Shown here: one piece after another, positions 48,581 through 56,940 of the stretch
How the letters are laid out: each line of letters opens with the position of its first letter
How positions within the stretch are numbered: the first letter of the stretch is position 1
From: Actinophytocola sp963825445
GTDB taxonomy: Bacteria > Actinomycetota > Actinomycetes > Mycobacteriales > Pseudonocardiaceae
Length of the DNA stretch: 64,000 bases
NCBI GenBank assembly: GCA_963825445.1
Contig: CAWGTM010000024.1
Location: 186,001 to 250,000 of the forward strand
Direction of reading: 5' to 3'
Notes under the pieces: model-generated
What the model was told of the DNA's origin: nothing
The model's database searches: none
The model's input: only the letters and a program-made list of their open reading frames with translations
Made by a program: the position numbers and the translations under genes

Positions 48581-48877
48581 ATGGCGATCGACCGCGATCG
48601 GTTGTACGACGGCACGGAGGATCTGCTCGATCGGCTGGCCGACCGGCTGCCGGAGCGGGACCTGGAGACGTTCCGGTCGCTGCACGACGTCGGCGAGCCG
48701 ATCTACCTGCTGAACCTGCTGTGCGCCGGGCTGGTCAAGTGGCAGACCGCGCTCACCCCGGGGGAGCGGGACGCGCTCGCCGAACTGGTGTCCGACCTGG
48801 CCATCCCGAAGGAGCGCTACGAGTTCCTCGACGACCCGGCCGACACGCTCGCCAAGCTGAACGTCATCAGCGAATGA
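48581..48877 (+). CDS. Candidate immunity protein for the EndoU toxin (MafI-like)
   Basis: ATG at 48581 with GGGGAGAAGG before it gives 98 residues; an ATG at 48566 overlaps the toxin stop. The protein is acidic and helical: LYDGTEDLLDRLADRLP, GEPIYLLNLLCAGLVKWQT, LTPGERDALAELVSDLAIP. Size, acidity and place directly after an EndoU toxin fit an immunity protein; the Gly-Glu-Pro then leucine-rich and Leu-Thr-x-x-Glu pattern recalls the MafI group. Binding is inferred from context. Confidence 0.65.
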   Translation: MAIDRDRLYDGTEDLLDRLADRLPERDLETFRSLHDVGEPIYLLNLLCAGLVKWQTALTPGERDALAELVSDLAIPKERYEFLDDPADTLAKLNVISE

Positions 48878-49131
48878 CCTCCACGGCCGTGGCCTTGCCC
48901 AGCTCGGCCTCGAGCTGGTCGGCCGGTAGGTCGGGTGCGGGGAGCACGTAGAGCGGGCTGCCGGGCTGCCAGCCGTCGGCATTTCCAGGCCGCCGCACAG
49001 ACACGACGAAAGTAGGGTTTCGGCCGCCGTAGCCCGGGAAATCTCCGGTCAGAGCGACGGAATCGCGGAAGCAGGGCCGTGATTCCGGGCCAGGCCGCCG
49101 GCGCTGCCCTCGGGGTCGGCGGCCTCTCTCA
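48867..49131 (-). CDS. Possible small protein with one frameshift
   Basis: Leftward, an ATG at 49131, one base after the TetR stop, starts MREAADPEGSAGGLARNHG. If one base is changed near 49070 the frame continues as DSVALTGDFPGYGGRNPTF, VVSVRRPGNADGWQPGSPLY and DLPADQLEAELGKATAVEVIR to a stop at 48867, about 88 residues. The codon quality in the second part is good, though no family is recognised. It overlaps the immunity gene end by 11 bases. Uncertain, because it depends on an assumed base error. Confidence 0.35.
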
Positions 49132-49133
49132 TG

Positions 49134-49805
49134 TCAGGACCCGTCCGGCAGGTGGGGGAGGCTCGCGAGGAAGATCGTGAGCCCGAACTCGAAGCGTTCC
49201 TCGGTGGGCGTGGTGCCGAGCACCGGACCGACCCGCAGCAGGTTGGGGTACTGCTCGGCGTGCTCGGCCATGAACGCGCCGATCTCCGCCGACCGCCGGT
49301 CCACGTCGGAGGCCTCCGCCGCGCCGACCTCCACCGCGAAAGCCGCGCCCCACAGGGAAAGCGTGTCGAACGCCAGCGCGGCCGACCGGTCGGACAGACC
49401 GCCGGCCCGCAGCAGCGCGAGCATGGTCTCGCCGTGGCGCAACGCGTTCGGTCCCGTGGGGACGGTCGTCTCCATGCCCACCCTGGCGATGCCGGGATAG
49501 CGGGTGAGCACGGCGAGCTGCGCGCGGCACACCTCGCGGAGCTGCTCCTGCCAGCGTGACGGATCGGGCTCCGGCAACGGGATGGTGCCGAGCAGCCGGT
49601 CGAGCATCAGCTCGTGCAGCTCCTCCTTGTTGCCGACGTGGGCGTACAGCGACGCCGCACCCGTGTCGAGCACCTGCGCCACCCGCCGCATGGACAGCGA
49701 CTCCAGGTTGCCCCTGCCGAGCACCTCGAGCGCCGCGTCGACGATCAGCTCCCGGGTCAGCGGCTGGCGGCGGGACGTCGGCTGGGCCGCGCGGGGCCAT
49801 GTCAT
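49134..49805 (-). CDS. TetR-family regulator, divergent from FAD monooxygenase
   Basis: ATG at 49805 gives 223 residues. The DNA-binding part is TRELIVDAALEVLGRGNLES, then MRRVAQVLDTGAASLYAHVG; the C-terminal part has a tetracycline-repressor-like ligand domain. The 81 bases between it and the monooxygenase contain four GAAC-N3-GTTC type sites. By analogy with TetR/monooxygenase pairs it should sense a substrate or drug and control both genes. Confidence 0.9.
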   Translation of the reverse strand: MTWPRAAQPTSRRQPLTRELIVDAALEVLGRGNLESLSMRRVAQVLDTGAASLYAHVGNKEELHELMLDRLLGTIPLPEPDPSRWQEQLREVCRAQLAVLTRYPGIARVGMETTVPTGPNALRHGETMLALLRAGGLSDRSAALAFDTLSLWGAAFAVEVGAAEASDVDRRSAEIGAFMAEHAEQYPNLLRVGPVLGTTPTEERFEFGLTIFLASLPHLPDGS

Positions 49806-49808
49806 GGC

Positions 49809-49874
49809 GAACACTGTACTTGACGCGAACACAGTTCGTCTGTAGAACAGTGTTCGTCACAACGAACGGTGTTC
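49809..49874. promoter_or_regulatory. Four evenly spaced GAAC-N3-GTTC operators
   Basis: Sites are at 49809-49819 (GAACACTGTAC, one mismatch), 49827-49837 (GAACACAGTTC), 49845-49855 (GAACAGTGTTC) and 49864-49874 (GAACGGTGTTC). Starts are 18, 18 and 19 bases apart. They fill the gap between the TetR start at 49805 and the monooxygenase start at 49887. Such regular spacing suggests several dimers bound side by side. Confidence 0.8.
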
Positions 49875-49886
49875 GAAGGGGATGGT

Positions 49887-51366
49887 ATGGACGAATACCC
49901 GGTACTGGTGGTCGGCGCGGGGCTCGCCGGCCTGTCGGCCGCGATGTTCCTGGGCGTGCACGGCGTGCGGGCGCTGGTCGTGGAACGCCACGCCACGACG
50001 TCGCTGCACCCCAAGGCCCGCGGGCAGTTCCCGCACACCATGGAGGCGCTCCGGGCGGCGGGCGTCGACCGGCGCATCGCCGAGGCGGCGCCCGCCGACC
50101 CTGGCTTCCACATCGTGGTGGCCGAGAGCGTCACCGGCCGGGTGTTCAACGACATCGTGGTCGACACGACGCCCGACTTCAGCGCGTTGTCGCCCGCCGG
50201 ATGGGCGAACGCCAGCCAGGAACGGGTGGAGCCGATCCTCGCCGACCGGGCCCGCGAACTGGGCGCCGAGCTGCGGTTCTCGACCGAGCTGGTGTCGTTC
50301 ACCCAGGACGACGACGGGGTGACGGCACTGCTGGGGGACGGGACGACCGTGCGCGCCCGCTACCTGGTCGCGGCCGACGGGCACCGCAGCCCCGTCCGCG
50401 AGGCACTCGGCATCGGCACCCACGGCCGGGGCGACCTCGGACGGTCGAGCGGCGTGATGTTCGACGCCGACCTCGGCCGCACCGGCTTCGGCCTCTACTA
50501 CCTGCGGAACCCCGGCCTACCGGGGGCGCGGGCGTGGTGGTGGGCACCGACACCCCGCACCGCTGGGCGCTGTCGGTCGGCTACGACCCGGAGATCACCG
50601 ACTGGGTCGGGCTGATCCGTGCCGCCACCGGCCGGCCGGACCTCGAGCCGGTGCTGGTGGGCGGCGAGACGACCACCGGACACACGTCCGTGCGGGTGGC
50701 CGACCGGTTCAGCGACGGCCGCGTGCACCTGATCGGTGACGCGGCGAGAGTCATGCCGCCGACCGGTGCGTTCGGCGGGAACACGGCCATCCTCGACGGC
50801 CACTCGCTGGCGTGGAAGCTCGCGCTGGTCGTACGCGGCGAGGCCGGCCCGGGCCTGCTGGACAGCCACGACGTCGAGCGCCGCCCGTACTCGGACCTGC
50901 TGGTGGAACAGCAGTACCGGGCCTTCGTGGAACGGATGAGCCCCGGTCTGGCCGACGGCACCCTGGCCGAGCCCGTGGAGCCGGTCTCCGCGCTGTTCTT
51001 CGGTTACCGCCAGCTCGGCGCGATCGTGGCCGAGCCGGACGACGACGGCGCCCTGCTGGAGAACCCCGAGCAGCCCACCGGCCGCCCCGGCTCCCGCGCG
51101 CCCCACGTACCGCTGGCACGACGGCTCGTCCACAGTGGACCTGTTCGGCCGCGAGTTCGTGGTGCTCACGGGATCGACGGCGTGGGAGACGGCCGCCGAA
51201 GAGCTCGGCCTGCCCGCGCACCGGCTCGACGGCGGACTGAAACCGTACGGCGTGACCGACGAGGGTGCCGTCCTCGTCCGGCCGGACGGGTTCGTGGCCT
51301 GGCGGTCGGTGGGGGAGGGGCCGGCCGAGGACCTGGCGCGGGCGCTGGACCGTGCTCGCCCGTTAG
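49887..51366 (+). CDS. FAD-dependent aromatic monooxygenase, frameshifted
   Basis: ATG at 49887 (after GAAGGGG). VLVVGAGLAGLSAAMFLGVH is the FAD-binding Rossmann start, LVAADGHRSPVREALG the middle motif, and LIGDAARVMPPTGAFGGNTA the second FAD motif, the pattern of phenol/PHBH-type hydroxylases. The C-terminal thioredoxin-like part is FVVLTGSTAWETAAEELGLP. Frame changes near 50523 (loss of a G), 51113 and 51352 break it; the stop at 51364-51366 ends the restored frame. It opposes a TetR gene and may be part of drug inactivation or aromatic catabolism. Confidence 0.8.
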
Positions 51367-51381
51367 CCATGCGACGTTCGA

Positions 51382-51552
51382 TCAGCTCCGGCTGGACGGC
51401 GACGACTTCCTCGGACCGCTCGTCGGCCCAGGCCTCGCGCGCGACGCTCTCGAATCGCTCGCCGCCGGTCGGGCGGGCCCGCCGAACACGGCGGCCAGCA
51501 CGGCCCCCACCACCAGTACCCCGATCAACAGGATCACGCGTCGGACCGTCAT
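51382..51552 (-). CDS. Possible small single-helix membrane protein
   Basis: ATG at 51552 gives 56 residues: MTVRRVILLIGVLVVGAVLA is a clear membrane helix with a basic start, followed by a Pro/Arg/Ser-rich tail. GGGTGGGAAG lies upstream. It is antisense to neither neighbour fully and lies between the monooxygenase end and the SRPBCC start. Short length and poor tail make it uncertain. Confidence 0.35.
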   Translation of the reverse strand: MTVRRVILLIGVLVVGAVLAAVFGGPARPAASDSRASRARPGPTSGPRKSSPSSRS

Positions 51553-51585
51553 TCGGTCAGCTTCCCACCCCCGTGAAGGCCCCCC

Positions 51586-52042
51586 ATGCACTCGTACGAA
51601 GCTCGAGGCGTCATCGAGGCGCCGCTCGACACCGTTCGCGCGACCTTCCTCCGCGTGGCCGAGGGACCCGTCGGTCCCGACAACGCCCCCCTGCTGCGCG
51701 GCCTGCCCGGCGCCGGCCGGTTCATGACGGGCGCCACCCTGCGTGGCGGGCCCACGCCTTCACCGTGCACTACGGCACCGACGCCGGCGGCACCGTCGAG
51801 GTCGGCACCAGCACGTTCACCTTCCGCGGCGGCTACAAGTTCGCGGCCGACTACGAGTTCAGCGCCCACGAGCGGGGGACCCTGCTCACCTACCGCGCCC
51901 ACAACGTGGCACCCGCCAGCCACCGCGACAAGGCGCTGGTCCGGCCCAGTTCTGGCGGCCGGGCGGCTGCGGATCGGCCTGCGCGGCGCGCTGCGGACCA
52001 TCGGCAGGCGCCTGGACTGCCACACCCAACGCGGACAAGTAG
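51586..52042 (+). CDS. SRPBCC-fold protein, frameshifted
   Basis: ATG at 51586, MHSYEARGVIEAPLDTVRAT, then after a break near 51750 HAFTVHYGTDAGGTVEVG, FRGGYKFAADYEFSAHERG, and after a second break near 51950 RLRIGLRGALRTIGRRL, with a third near 52026 before the stop. The beta-strand-rich START/SRPBCC pattern of lipid or hydrophobic-ligand binding proteins is clear, about 150 residues. Each break is one or two bases. Confidence 0.65.
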
Positions 52043-52121
52043 CACCACTTCGACTCTGTACCCCGCCATGGCTCCGTAAACTCGTGGTGAGAGGTCCGGC
52101 GACGGCGACAGGGAGGTGGCG

Positions 52122-53147
52122 ATGGCGAACTCGGACGAGCGTCGGTTCGCGGTACTGCGCGCGATCGTCGCCGACTACGTGTCCAACCAGGAGCCGGTCG
52201 CCTCCAAGGCCATCGTCGACCGGCACAACCTGGGCGTGTCCAGTGCGACCGTGCGCAACGACATGGCCTCGCTCGAGGAGGACGGCTACATCACGCAGCC
52301 GCACACCAGCGCGGGCCGGATCCCGACCGACAAGGGCTACCGGCTGTTCGTCGACCGGTTGTCCGACGTCAAGCCGCTGTCGGGGCCGAGCGCCGGGCCA
52401 TCGGGTCGTTCCTCGAGGGCGCGATCGACCTCGACGACGTGCATGCGCCGCAGCGTCCGGCATGCTGGCCCAGCTGACCAGGCAGGTCGCGGTCATCCAG
52501 TACCCGACGCTGACCCACTCCACGGTCCGCCACATCGAGCTGGTCCAGCTCACGCCCGCCCGCATCATGCTGGTGCTGATCACCGACAACGGCCGCGTCG
52601 AGCAGCGCATGGTCGACCTCGGCGACGTGATCACCGAGGAAACGGTGGCGCGGCTGCGGAAGATGTTGAACACCACACTCGTCGACCATCCGTTGACCGA
52701 GGCCGCCGCCAAGGTCAGCGAACTGCTCGAAGACGCACCGTCGGACCTGCGGGACGCCATGACCAGGCTCGCGACCATGCTGATCGAGTCGCTGGTCGAA
52801 CACCCGGAGGAGCGGCTGGTCCTCGGCGGTACGGCCAACCTCACCCGCAACGCCGCGGACTTCCCCGGCTCGCTGCGCCAGGTGCTAGAGGCGCTCGAGG
52901 AGCAGGTGGTGGTGCTGAAGCTGTTCGCCGCCGCGAGCACGCCTGGCACCATTACCGTGCGGATCGGGGAGGAGAACGAGGCAGCCGAGATGCGCAGTAC
53001 CTCGGTCGTCTCCATCGGCTACGGAGCGCAGCAGACACTGCTCGGCGGCATGGGTGTCGTCGGGCCGACCAGGATGGACTACCCGGGCACGATCGCGGCG
53101 GTGCGCGCGGTCGCCAACTACGTGGAGACATCCTGTCCGGGCGATGA
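52122..53147 (+). CDS. hrcA: Heat-inducible transcription repressor HrcA, frameshifted
   Basis: ATG at 52122 follows GGGAGGTGGCG. The winged-helix start is RRFAVLRAIVADYVSNQEPV, ATVRNDMASLEEDGYI, SAGRIPTDKGYRLFVDRL. Four single-base breaks occur: loss of G near 52384, extra C at 52442 and 52461, loss of G near 53124. The GAF-like core continues (MLAQLTRQVAVIQYPTL, LGGTANLTRNAADFPGSL) and ends with ILSGR at 53147. HrcA represses groEL/dnaK genes through CIRCE; no CIRCE site was seen here. Because the gene is widely conserved, base errors are likely. Confidence 0.85.
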   Translation: MANSDERRFAVLRAIVADYVSNQEPVASKAIVDRHNLGVSSATVRNDMASLEEDGYITQPHTSAGRIPTDKGYRLFVDRLSDVKPLSGPSAGPSGRSSRARSTSTTCMRRSVRHAGPADQAGRGHPVPDADPLHGPPHRAGPAHARPHHAGADHRQRPRRAAHGRPRRRDHRGNGGAAAEDVEHHTRRPSVDRGRRQGQRTARRRTVGPAGRHDQARDHADRVAGRTPGGAAGPRRYGQPHPQRRGLPRLAAPGARGARGAGGGAEAVRRREHAWHHYRADRGGERGSRDAQYLGRLHRLRSAADTARRHGCRRADQDGLPGHDRGGARGRQLRGDILSGR

Positions 53148-53207
53148 CGCCCGGCACACACATGCGATACCCCCGAGTGCGTGTCGGGGCAGGAGGACGG
53201 GAACACG

Positions 53208-54352
53208 GTGGCGAGGGACTACTACGGCACTCTCGGAGTGCGGCAGGACGCGACGTCCGACGAGATCAAGCGCGCCTACCGCAAGCTCGCGCGTGAGCTG
53301 CATCCGGACGTCAACCCCGAAGAGGGGGCGCAGGAGAAGTTCCGCGAGGTCACGGCGGCCTACGAGGTCCTGTCCGACCCGCAGAAGCGCAAGATCGTCG
53401 ACATGGGCGGCGACCCGCTCGGCAACGGCGGCGGCGGGGGTGGCCGCGACCCGTTCGCCGGCTTCGGCCTCGGCGACATCATGGACGCGTTCTTCGGCGT
53501 GGCGGAGCGGGCGGCGGCCGGGGGCCCCGCAGCCGCGTCCAGCCCGGCTCCGACGCGCTCATCCGCATCGAGCTGACCCTCGAGGAGTGCAACACCGGCG
53601 TGTCCCGTGAACTGACGGTCGACACGGCCGTCCTGTGCGACGCCTGCCGCGGTGCCGGCTGCGCCGACGGCACGTCCCCCCAGGTCTGCGACACGTGCGC
53701 CGGGCGCGGCGAGATCCAGTCCGTGCAGCGGTCCTTCCTCGGCCAGGTGGTCACCGCCCGGCCGTGCCCCGTGTGTCGCGGCGTCGGCGAGGTCATCCCC
53801 GACCCGTGCCGTCAGTGCGGCGGCGACGGCCGGGTCCGCGCCCGGCGCACCATCACCGCCAAGGTTCCCCCGGGCGTGGCCGACGGCATGCGCGTGCGCC
53901 TGTCCGGCCAGGGCGAGGTCGGCCCCGGCGGCGGACCCGCCGGCGACCTCTACGTCGAGGTGGTCGAACGTCCCCACGCCACGTTCGAACGCAACGGTGC
54001 CGACCTGCACTGCACCGTGCGGATCCCCATGACCACCGCCGCGCTCGGCTCGTCGCTGCCGCTCGACACCCTCGACGACACCGTCGAACTCGACCTCGAG
54101 CCAGGCACCCAGCCCGGCACCGAACTGCTGCTCCCCGGCCACGGCCTGCCCCGGCTGCGCTCGTCCGGTCGCGTCGACGGGCGCGGCGACCTCCACGTCC
54201 ACGTCGAGGTCGACATCCCGTCCAAACTCGACGCCCGCCAGACCGAACTGCTCCGCGAACTCGCGTCGCTGCGCGGTGAGGAGAACGAGATCGTGGCGTC
54301 CAGCAACGGACGGGGCGGTCTGTTTTCGCGACTCCGCGCCCGGCACCGGTAG
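53208..54352 (+). CDS. dnaJ: DnaJ co-chaperone (DnaJ2 type), frameshifted
   Basis: GTG at 53208, with AGGAGG before it. The J domain ends with the HPD motif (KLARELHPDVNPE), then a Gly-rich segment and one missing G near 53499. The rest has four Cys-rich zinc motifs (CDACRGAGC, CDTCAGRG, CPVCRGVG, CRQCGGDG) and the C-terminal substrate domains (PPGVADGMRVRLSGQGE). It stimulates DnaK ATPase. hrcA-dnaJ is the standard actinobacterial pair. Confidence 0.9.
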
Positions 54353-54357
54353 CTCGC

Positions 54358-55098
54358 TTGAGTGACACCGCACCGGTCTTCCTGGTGCCGACGGTGCCGA
54401 GTGGCGGGGTCGCCGTGCTCGACGGACCCGAAGGCCACCACGCGGCCACCGTCCGCCGGCTCGGGCCCGGCGCCGAGCTGGTGATCGCCGACGGCCGCGG
54501 CACGGCGGCCGCGTGCGTGGTGTCCTCGGTGGAGGGCAAGGACACTGTCACACTGCGCGTGGACCGCCGCTGGCACGAACCCGAGCCAGCGCCCCGCATA
54601 GTGCTCGCACAGGCTCTCGTGAAAGGCGACCGGGGCGAACTGGCCATCGAACTCGCCACCGAGACCGGCGTCGACCACGTCCTGCCCTGGCGCGCCGCCC
54701 GCAGCGTCGCCCGCTGGGATGACGGCCCCCGAGGCGCCAAAGCACTGGCCCGCTGGCGAAGCACCGCCCGCGAAGCCGCCAAACAGTCCCGCCGCAGCTG
54801 GATCCCCGACGTCGGCGAACCCGTCAGCACCACCGCACTCGCCGAGGTCATCCGCGACAGCGCCGCCGCGCTCCTCCTCGACACCGGCGGCACCCCACTC
54901 GCCGACCTGACACTCCCCAGCGAAGGTGATCTTGTCCTGATCGTGGGTCCGGAAGGCGGATTTACCGACCACGAAACTGAAACGTTTGTTTCCGCAGGAG
55001 CGCAGGTCGCACGCCTCGGCCCCACCGTGCTGCGAGCCTCCACCGCAGCTGCCGCAGCGATTTCCGCACTCGGAGTACTCACGCCACGCTGGCGCTGA
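54358..55098 (+). CDS. rsmE: 16S rRNA m3U1498 methyltransferase RsmE
   Basis: TTG at 54358 gives 246 residues. The SPOUT fold is visible: an N-terminal PUA-like domain (FLVPTVPSGGVAVLDGPEG, then RWHEPEPAPRIVLAQALVKG) and the C-terminal trefoil knot with LVLIVGPEGGFTDHE and LGPTVLRASTAAAAAISAL, the S-adenosylmethionine site. It methylates U1498 in the decoding centre. It lies directly after dnaJ. Confidence 0.93.
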   Translation: MSDTAPVFLVPTVPSGGVAVLDGPEGHHAATVRRLGPGAELVIADGRGTAAACVVSSVEGKDTVTLRVDRRWHEPEPAPRIVLAQALVKGDRGELAIELATETGVDHVLPWRAARSVARWDDGPRGAKALARWRSTAREAAKQSRRSWIPDVGEPVSTTALAEVIRDSAAALLLDTGGTPLADLTLPSEGDLVLIVGPEGGFTDHETETFVSAGAQVARLGPTVLRASTAAAAAISALGVLTPRWR

Positions 55099-55198
55099 GC
55101 GTGTACAACGGTCTACCCTTTGCAGTGCAGGACGTCGTTACTGATAGGCGTCCAGCGTTTGGACTACCGCCGGACACCTCCCCCCTCGGTCCGGCGGC

Positions 55199-55243
55199 AC
55201 CGCGCCGCGGTGAAGCGACCCCCAGGCTTCACCGCGGCGCGGT
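55199..55243. terminator. Perfect 18-bp stem terminator after rsmE
   Basis: Bases 55199-55216 and 55226-55243 are exact inverted copies (outer bases ACCGCGCCGCGG) with a nine-base loop GACCCCCAG. It lies 100 bases after the rsmE stop in a 418-base gap without genes, and probably ends the hrcA-dnaJ-rsmE transcript. Confidence 0.75.
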
Positions 55244-55305
55244 ATCCTCGCCTCCGCGGAGCCTTGCTCGCGGAAAGCGCTCGCATTGAGGCTCGTGTGA
55301 TGTGT

Positions 55306-55332
55306 GGGGGGCCGAGCCCCCCAAACCCCCCA
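55306..55332. other. G-run with two alternative C-run partners
   Basis: GGGGGGC (55306-55312) can pair with GCCCCCC (55316-55322, loop CGA) or, as TGGGGGG, with CCCCCCA (55326-55332). The two hairpins exclude each other. Another hairpin (CCAACGC/GCGTTGG) is at 55379-55402. The stretch lies in the gene-free region between rsmE and the LigD-type gene. Whether it regulates anything is unknown. Confidence 0.55.
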
Positions 55333-55414
55333 CGGTGCGAGTTCCTGCTGACCCAGCGTGGTTGCCGTTGGGAGTTGACCAACGCCGCGCTTCGCGCGTT
55401 GGCTCGCTTCGCTT

Positions 55415-55502
55415 CGCATGATGACCACTCCCGTTGTGCATGATGACCGTTGCCAGTGCGGATGATGACCGTTGCGAGCGGGTGTGATGACCGTTCCGGT
55501 CG
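55415..55502. repeat. Four tandem 22-bp repeats (family A) before the LigD-type gene
   Basis: Units of exactly 22 bases at 55415, 55437, 55459 and 55481 share GATGACC followed by a variable Ac/gTtCC-like part. They are the same family as the A units at 25427-25492 and, inverted, 25789-25876. The last unit ends 15 bases before the chosen start of the LigD-type gene and covers an alternative ATG at 55487. Confidence 0.8.
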
Positions 55503-55516
55503 GCTATCTTGCTCGT

Positions 55517-56468
55517 GTGGGTAAGGGTGCTCCTGCTGTGGAGCTTGAGGTTGGGGATCGGACCGTTCGGTTGAGTAGTCCCGATCGGGTTTACTTCGCT
55601 GCTCGTGGTGAGACCAAGTTGGACCTTGCTCAGTACTACATCGCTGTGGGGGACGGGATTGTGCGGGCCCTGAGGGAGCGGCCGTGCATGATGCATCGGT
55701 TCCCGTCGGGGGTCTCCGGGGAGAAGGTTCATCAGAAGCGGTTGCCGCGTGGGGCGCCGCCCTGGGTTGAGACTGTTCGGGTGCACTTTCCTCGGTATGG
55801 GCGGCATGCTGACGAATTGTGTGTTACCGAGTTGGCGTTCGGTGATGTGGTCGGTGCAGATGTCCTGTGTGGAGTTCCATCCTTGGAACTCGCGGCGGCT
55901 TGACACTGAGAAGCCGGACGAGTGGCGGATCGATCTTGATCCGATGCCTGAGGCGTCCTTTGAGGATGTTCGGCGGGTTGCTGCTGTTGTGCAGGAGGTT
56001 CTTGCGGAGCTTGGGGCTGTGGGGTATCCGAAGACTTCGGGTGGGTCTGGACTGCATGTCTACGTTCGGATCGAGCCTGAGTGGGGGTTCGGTGATGTGC
56101 GGCGGGCGGCGCATGCGTTTGCGCGGGAGGTTGAGCGGCGGGCGCCCAAGCTTGTGGACCTCACCTGGTGGCGTAAGGATCGTGATCCGTCCACTGTGTT
56201 CGTCGACTACAACCAGAACGCGCGGGACCACACCATTCGTAGTGCCTACTCGGTGATCGGGGTGCCTGAGGGGCGGGTGTCCACGCCCATTCGGTGGGAC
56301 GAGGTGGCCGATGTGGACCCTCGGGAGTTCACCATCGCCACCGTGCCCGCTCGCTTCGCGTCGCTCGGGGACCTGCACGCCTCGATCGATGACTCTGCCT
56401 ATCGGCTCGACACGCTGCTGGAGTGGGCTGATCGGGATGGGCAGGAGATCCCGGACCTCGATGAGTGA
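55517..56468 (+). CDS. LigD-type primase-polymerase (NHEJ polymerase domain), frameshifted
   Basis: From GTG 55517, VELEVGDRTVRLSSPDRVYF starts a LigD polymerase domain; ATG 55487 is an alternative start inside the repeats. One base changes the frame near 55840; then SVQMSCVEFHPWNSRR, EWRIDLDPMP (catalytic acids), GGSGLHVYVRIEP and DYNQNARDHT follow to 56468. It fills gaps in end-joining repair with Ku and ligase, which are not in the window. Codon use is unlike the neighbours, with many T-ending codons (GTT, CTT, GCT), suggesting recent gain. Confidence 0.8.
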
Positions 56469-56485
56469 GCCACTAGCCTTTCGTC

Positions 56486-56838
56486 ATGGCTGACTGCTTG
56501 TTCTGCAAGATCATCGCTGGGGACATCCCGTCCGACGAGGTGTACTCGTCCGACACGGTCTACGCGTTTCGGGACATCAACCCCCAGGCCGCCACCCACG
56601 TGCTCGTCGTTCCGCGGGTGCACCATGAGGACGCTGCCGCGCTCGCCGATGCCGACCCCGCTGGGCTGGCCGCCGTGGTGCGCGCTGGGCGTCGATTGCG
56701 CGGGCTGAGGGGATTGAGGAGTCCGGGTATCGGCTGGTGTTCAACACTGGGGACGACGCGGGTCGGACTGTGTTTCATGCTCACTTGCACGTGCTTGGTG
56801 GGGAGCAGTTGGGGTTGTTCGGGCGGGCTGGGGGTTGA
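56486..56838 (+). CDS. HIT-family nucleotide hydrolase, frameshifted
   Basis: ATG at 56486: MADCLFCKIIAGDIPSDEVY, then FRDINPQAATHVLVVPRVH. The frame changes near 56688 and continues ARAEGIEESGYRLVFNTGDD, then VFHAHLHVLGG, which holds the histidine triad, and LFGRAGG before the stop at 56838. HIT proteins split adenosine phosphoramidates and similar nucleotides. In relatives the gene lies between rsmE and phoH, as here. The second half also shows T-rich codon ends. Confidence 0.8.
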
Positions 56839-56940
56839 CGCCGGGAACGTCGATGCGAAGTGTCGGTGTGGGCGACTAGCATCAAAGATGACACAGGTGA
56901 CGACCAGCGCAGCGAGCGCAGAAGGCAGGACCGAGAGCAC

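Noticed and set aside
52030..52121. CIRCE operator before hrcA
   Set aside because: I looked for TTAGCACTC-N9-GAGTGCTAA-like arms and found none.
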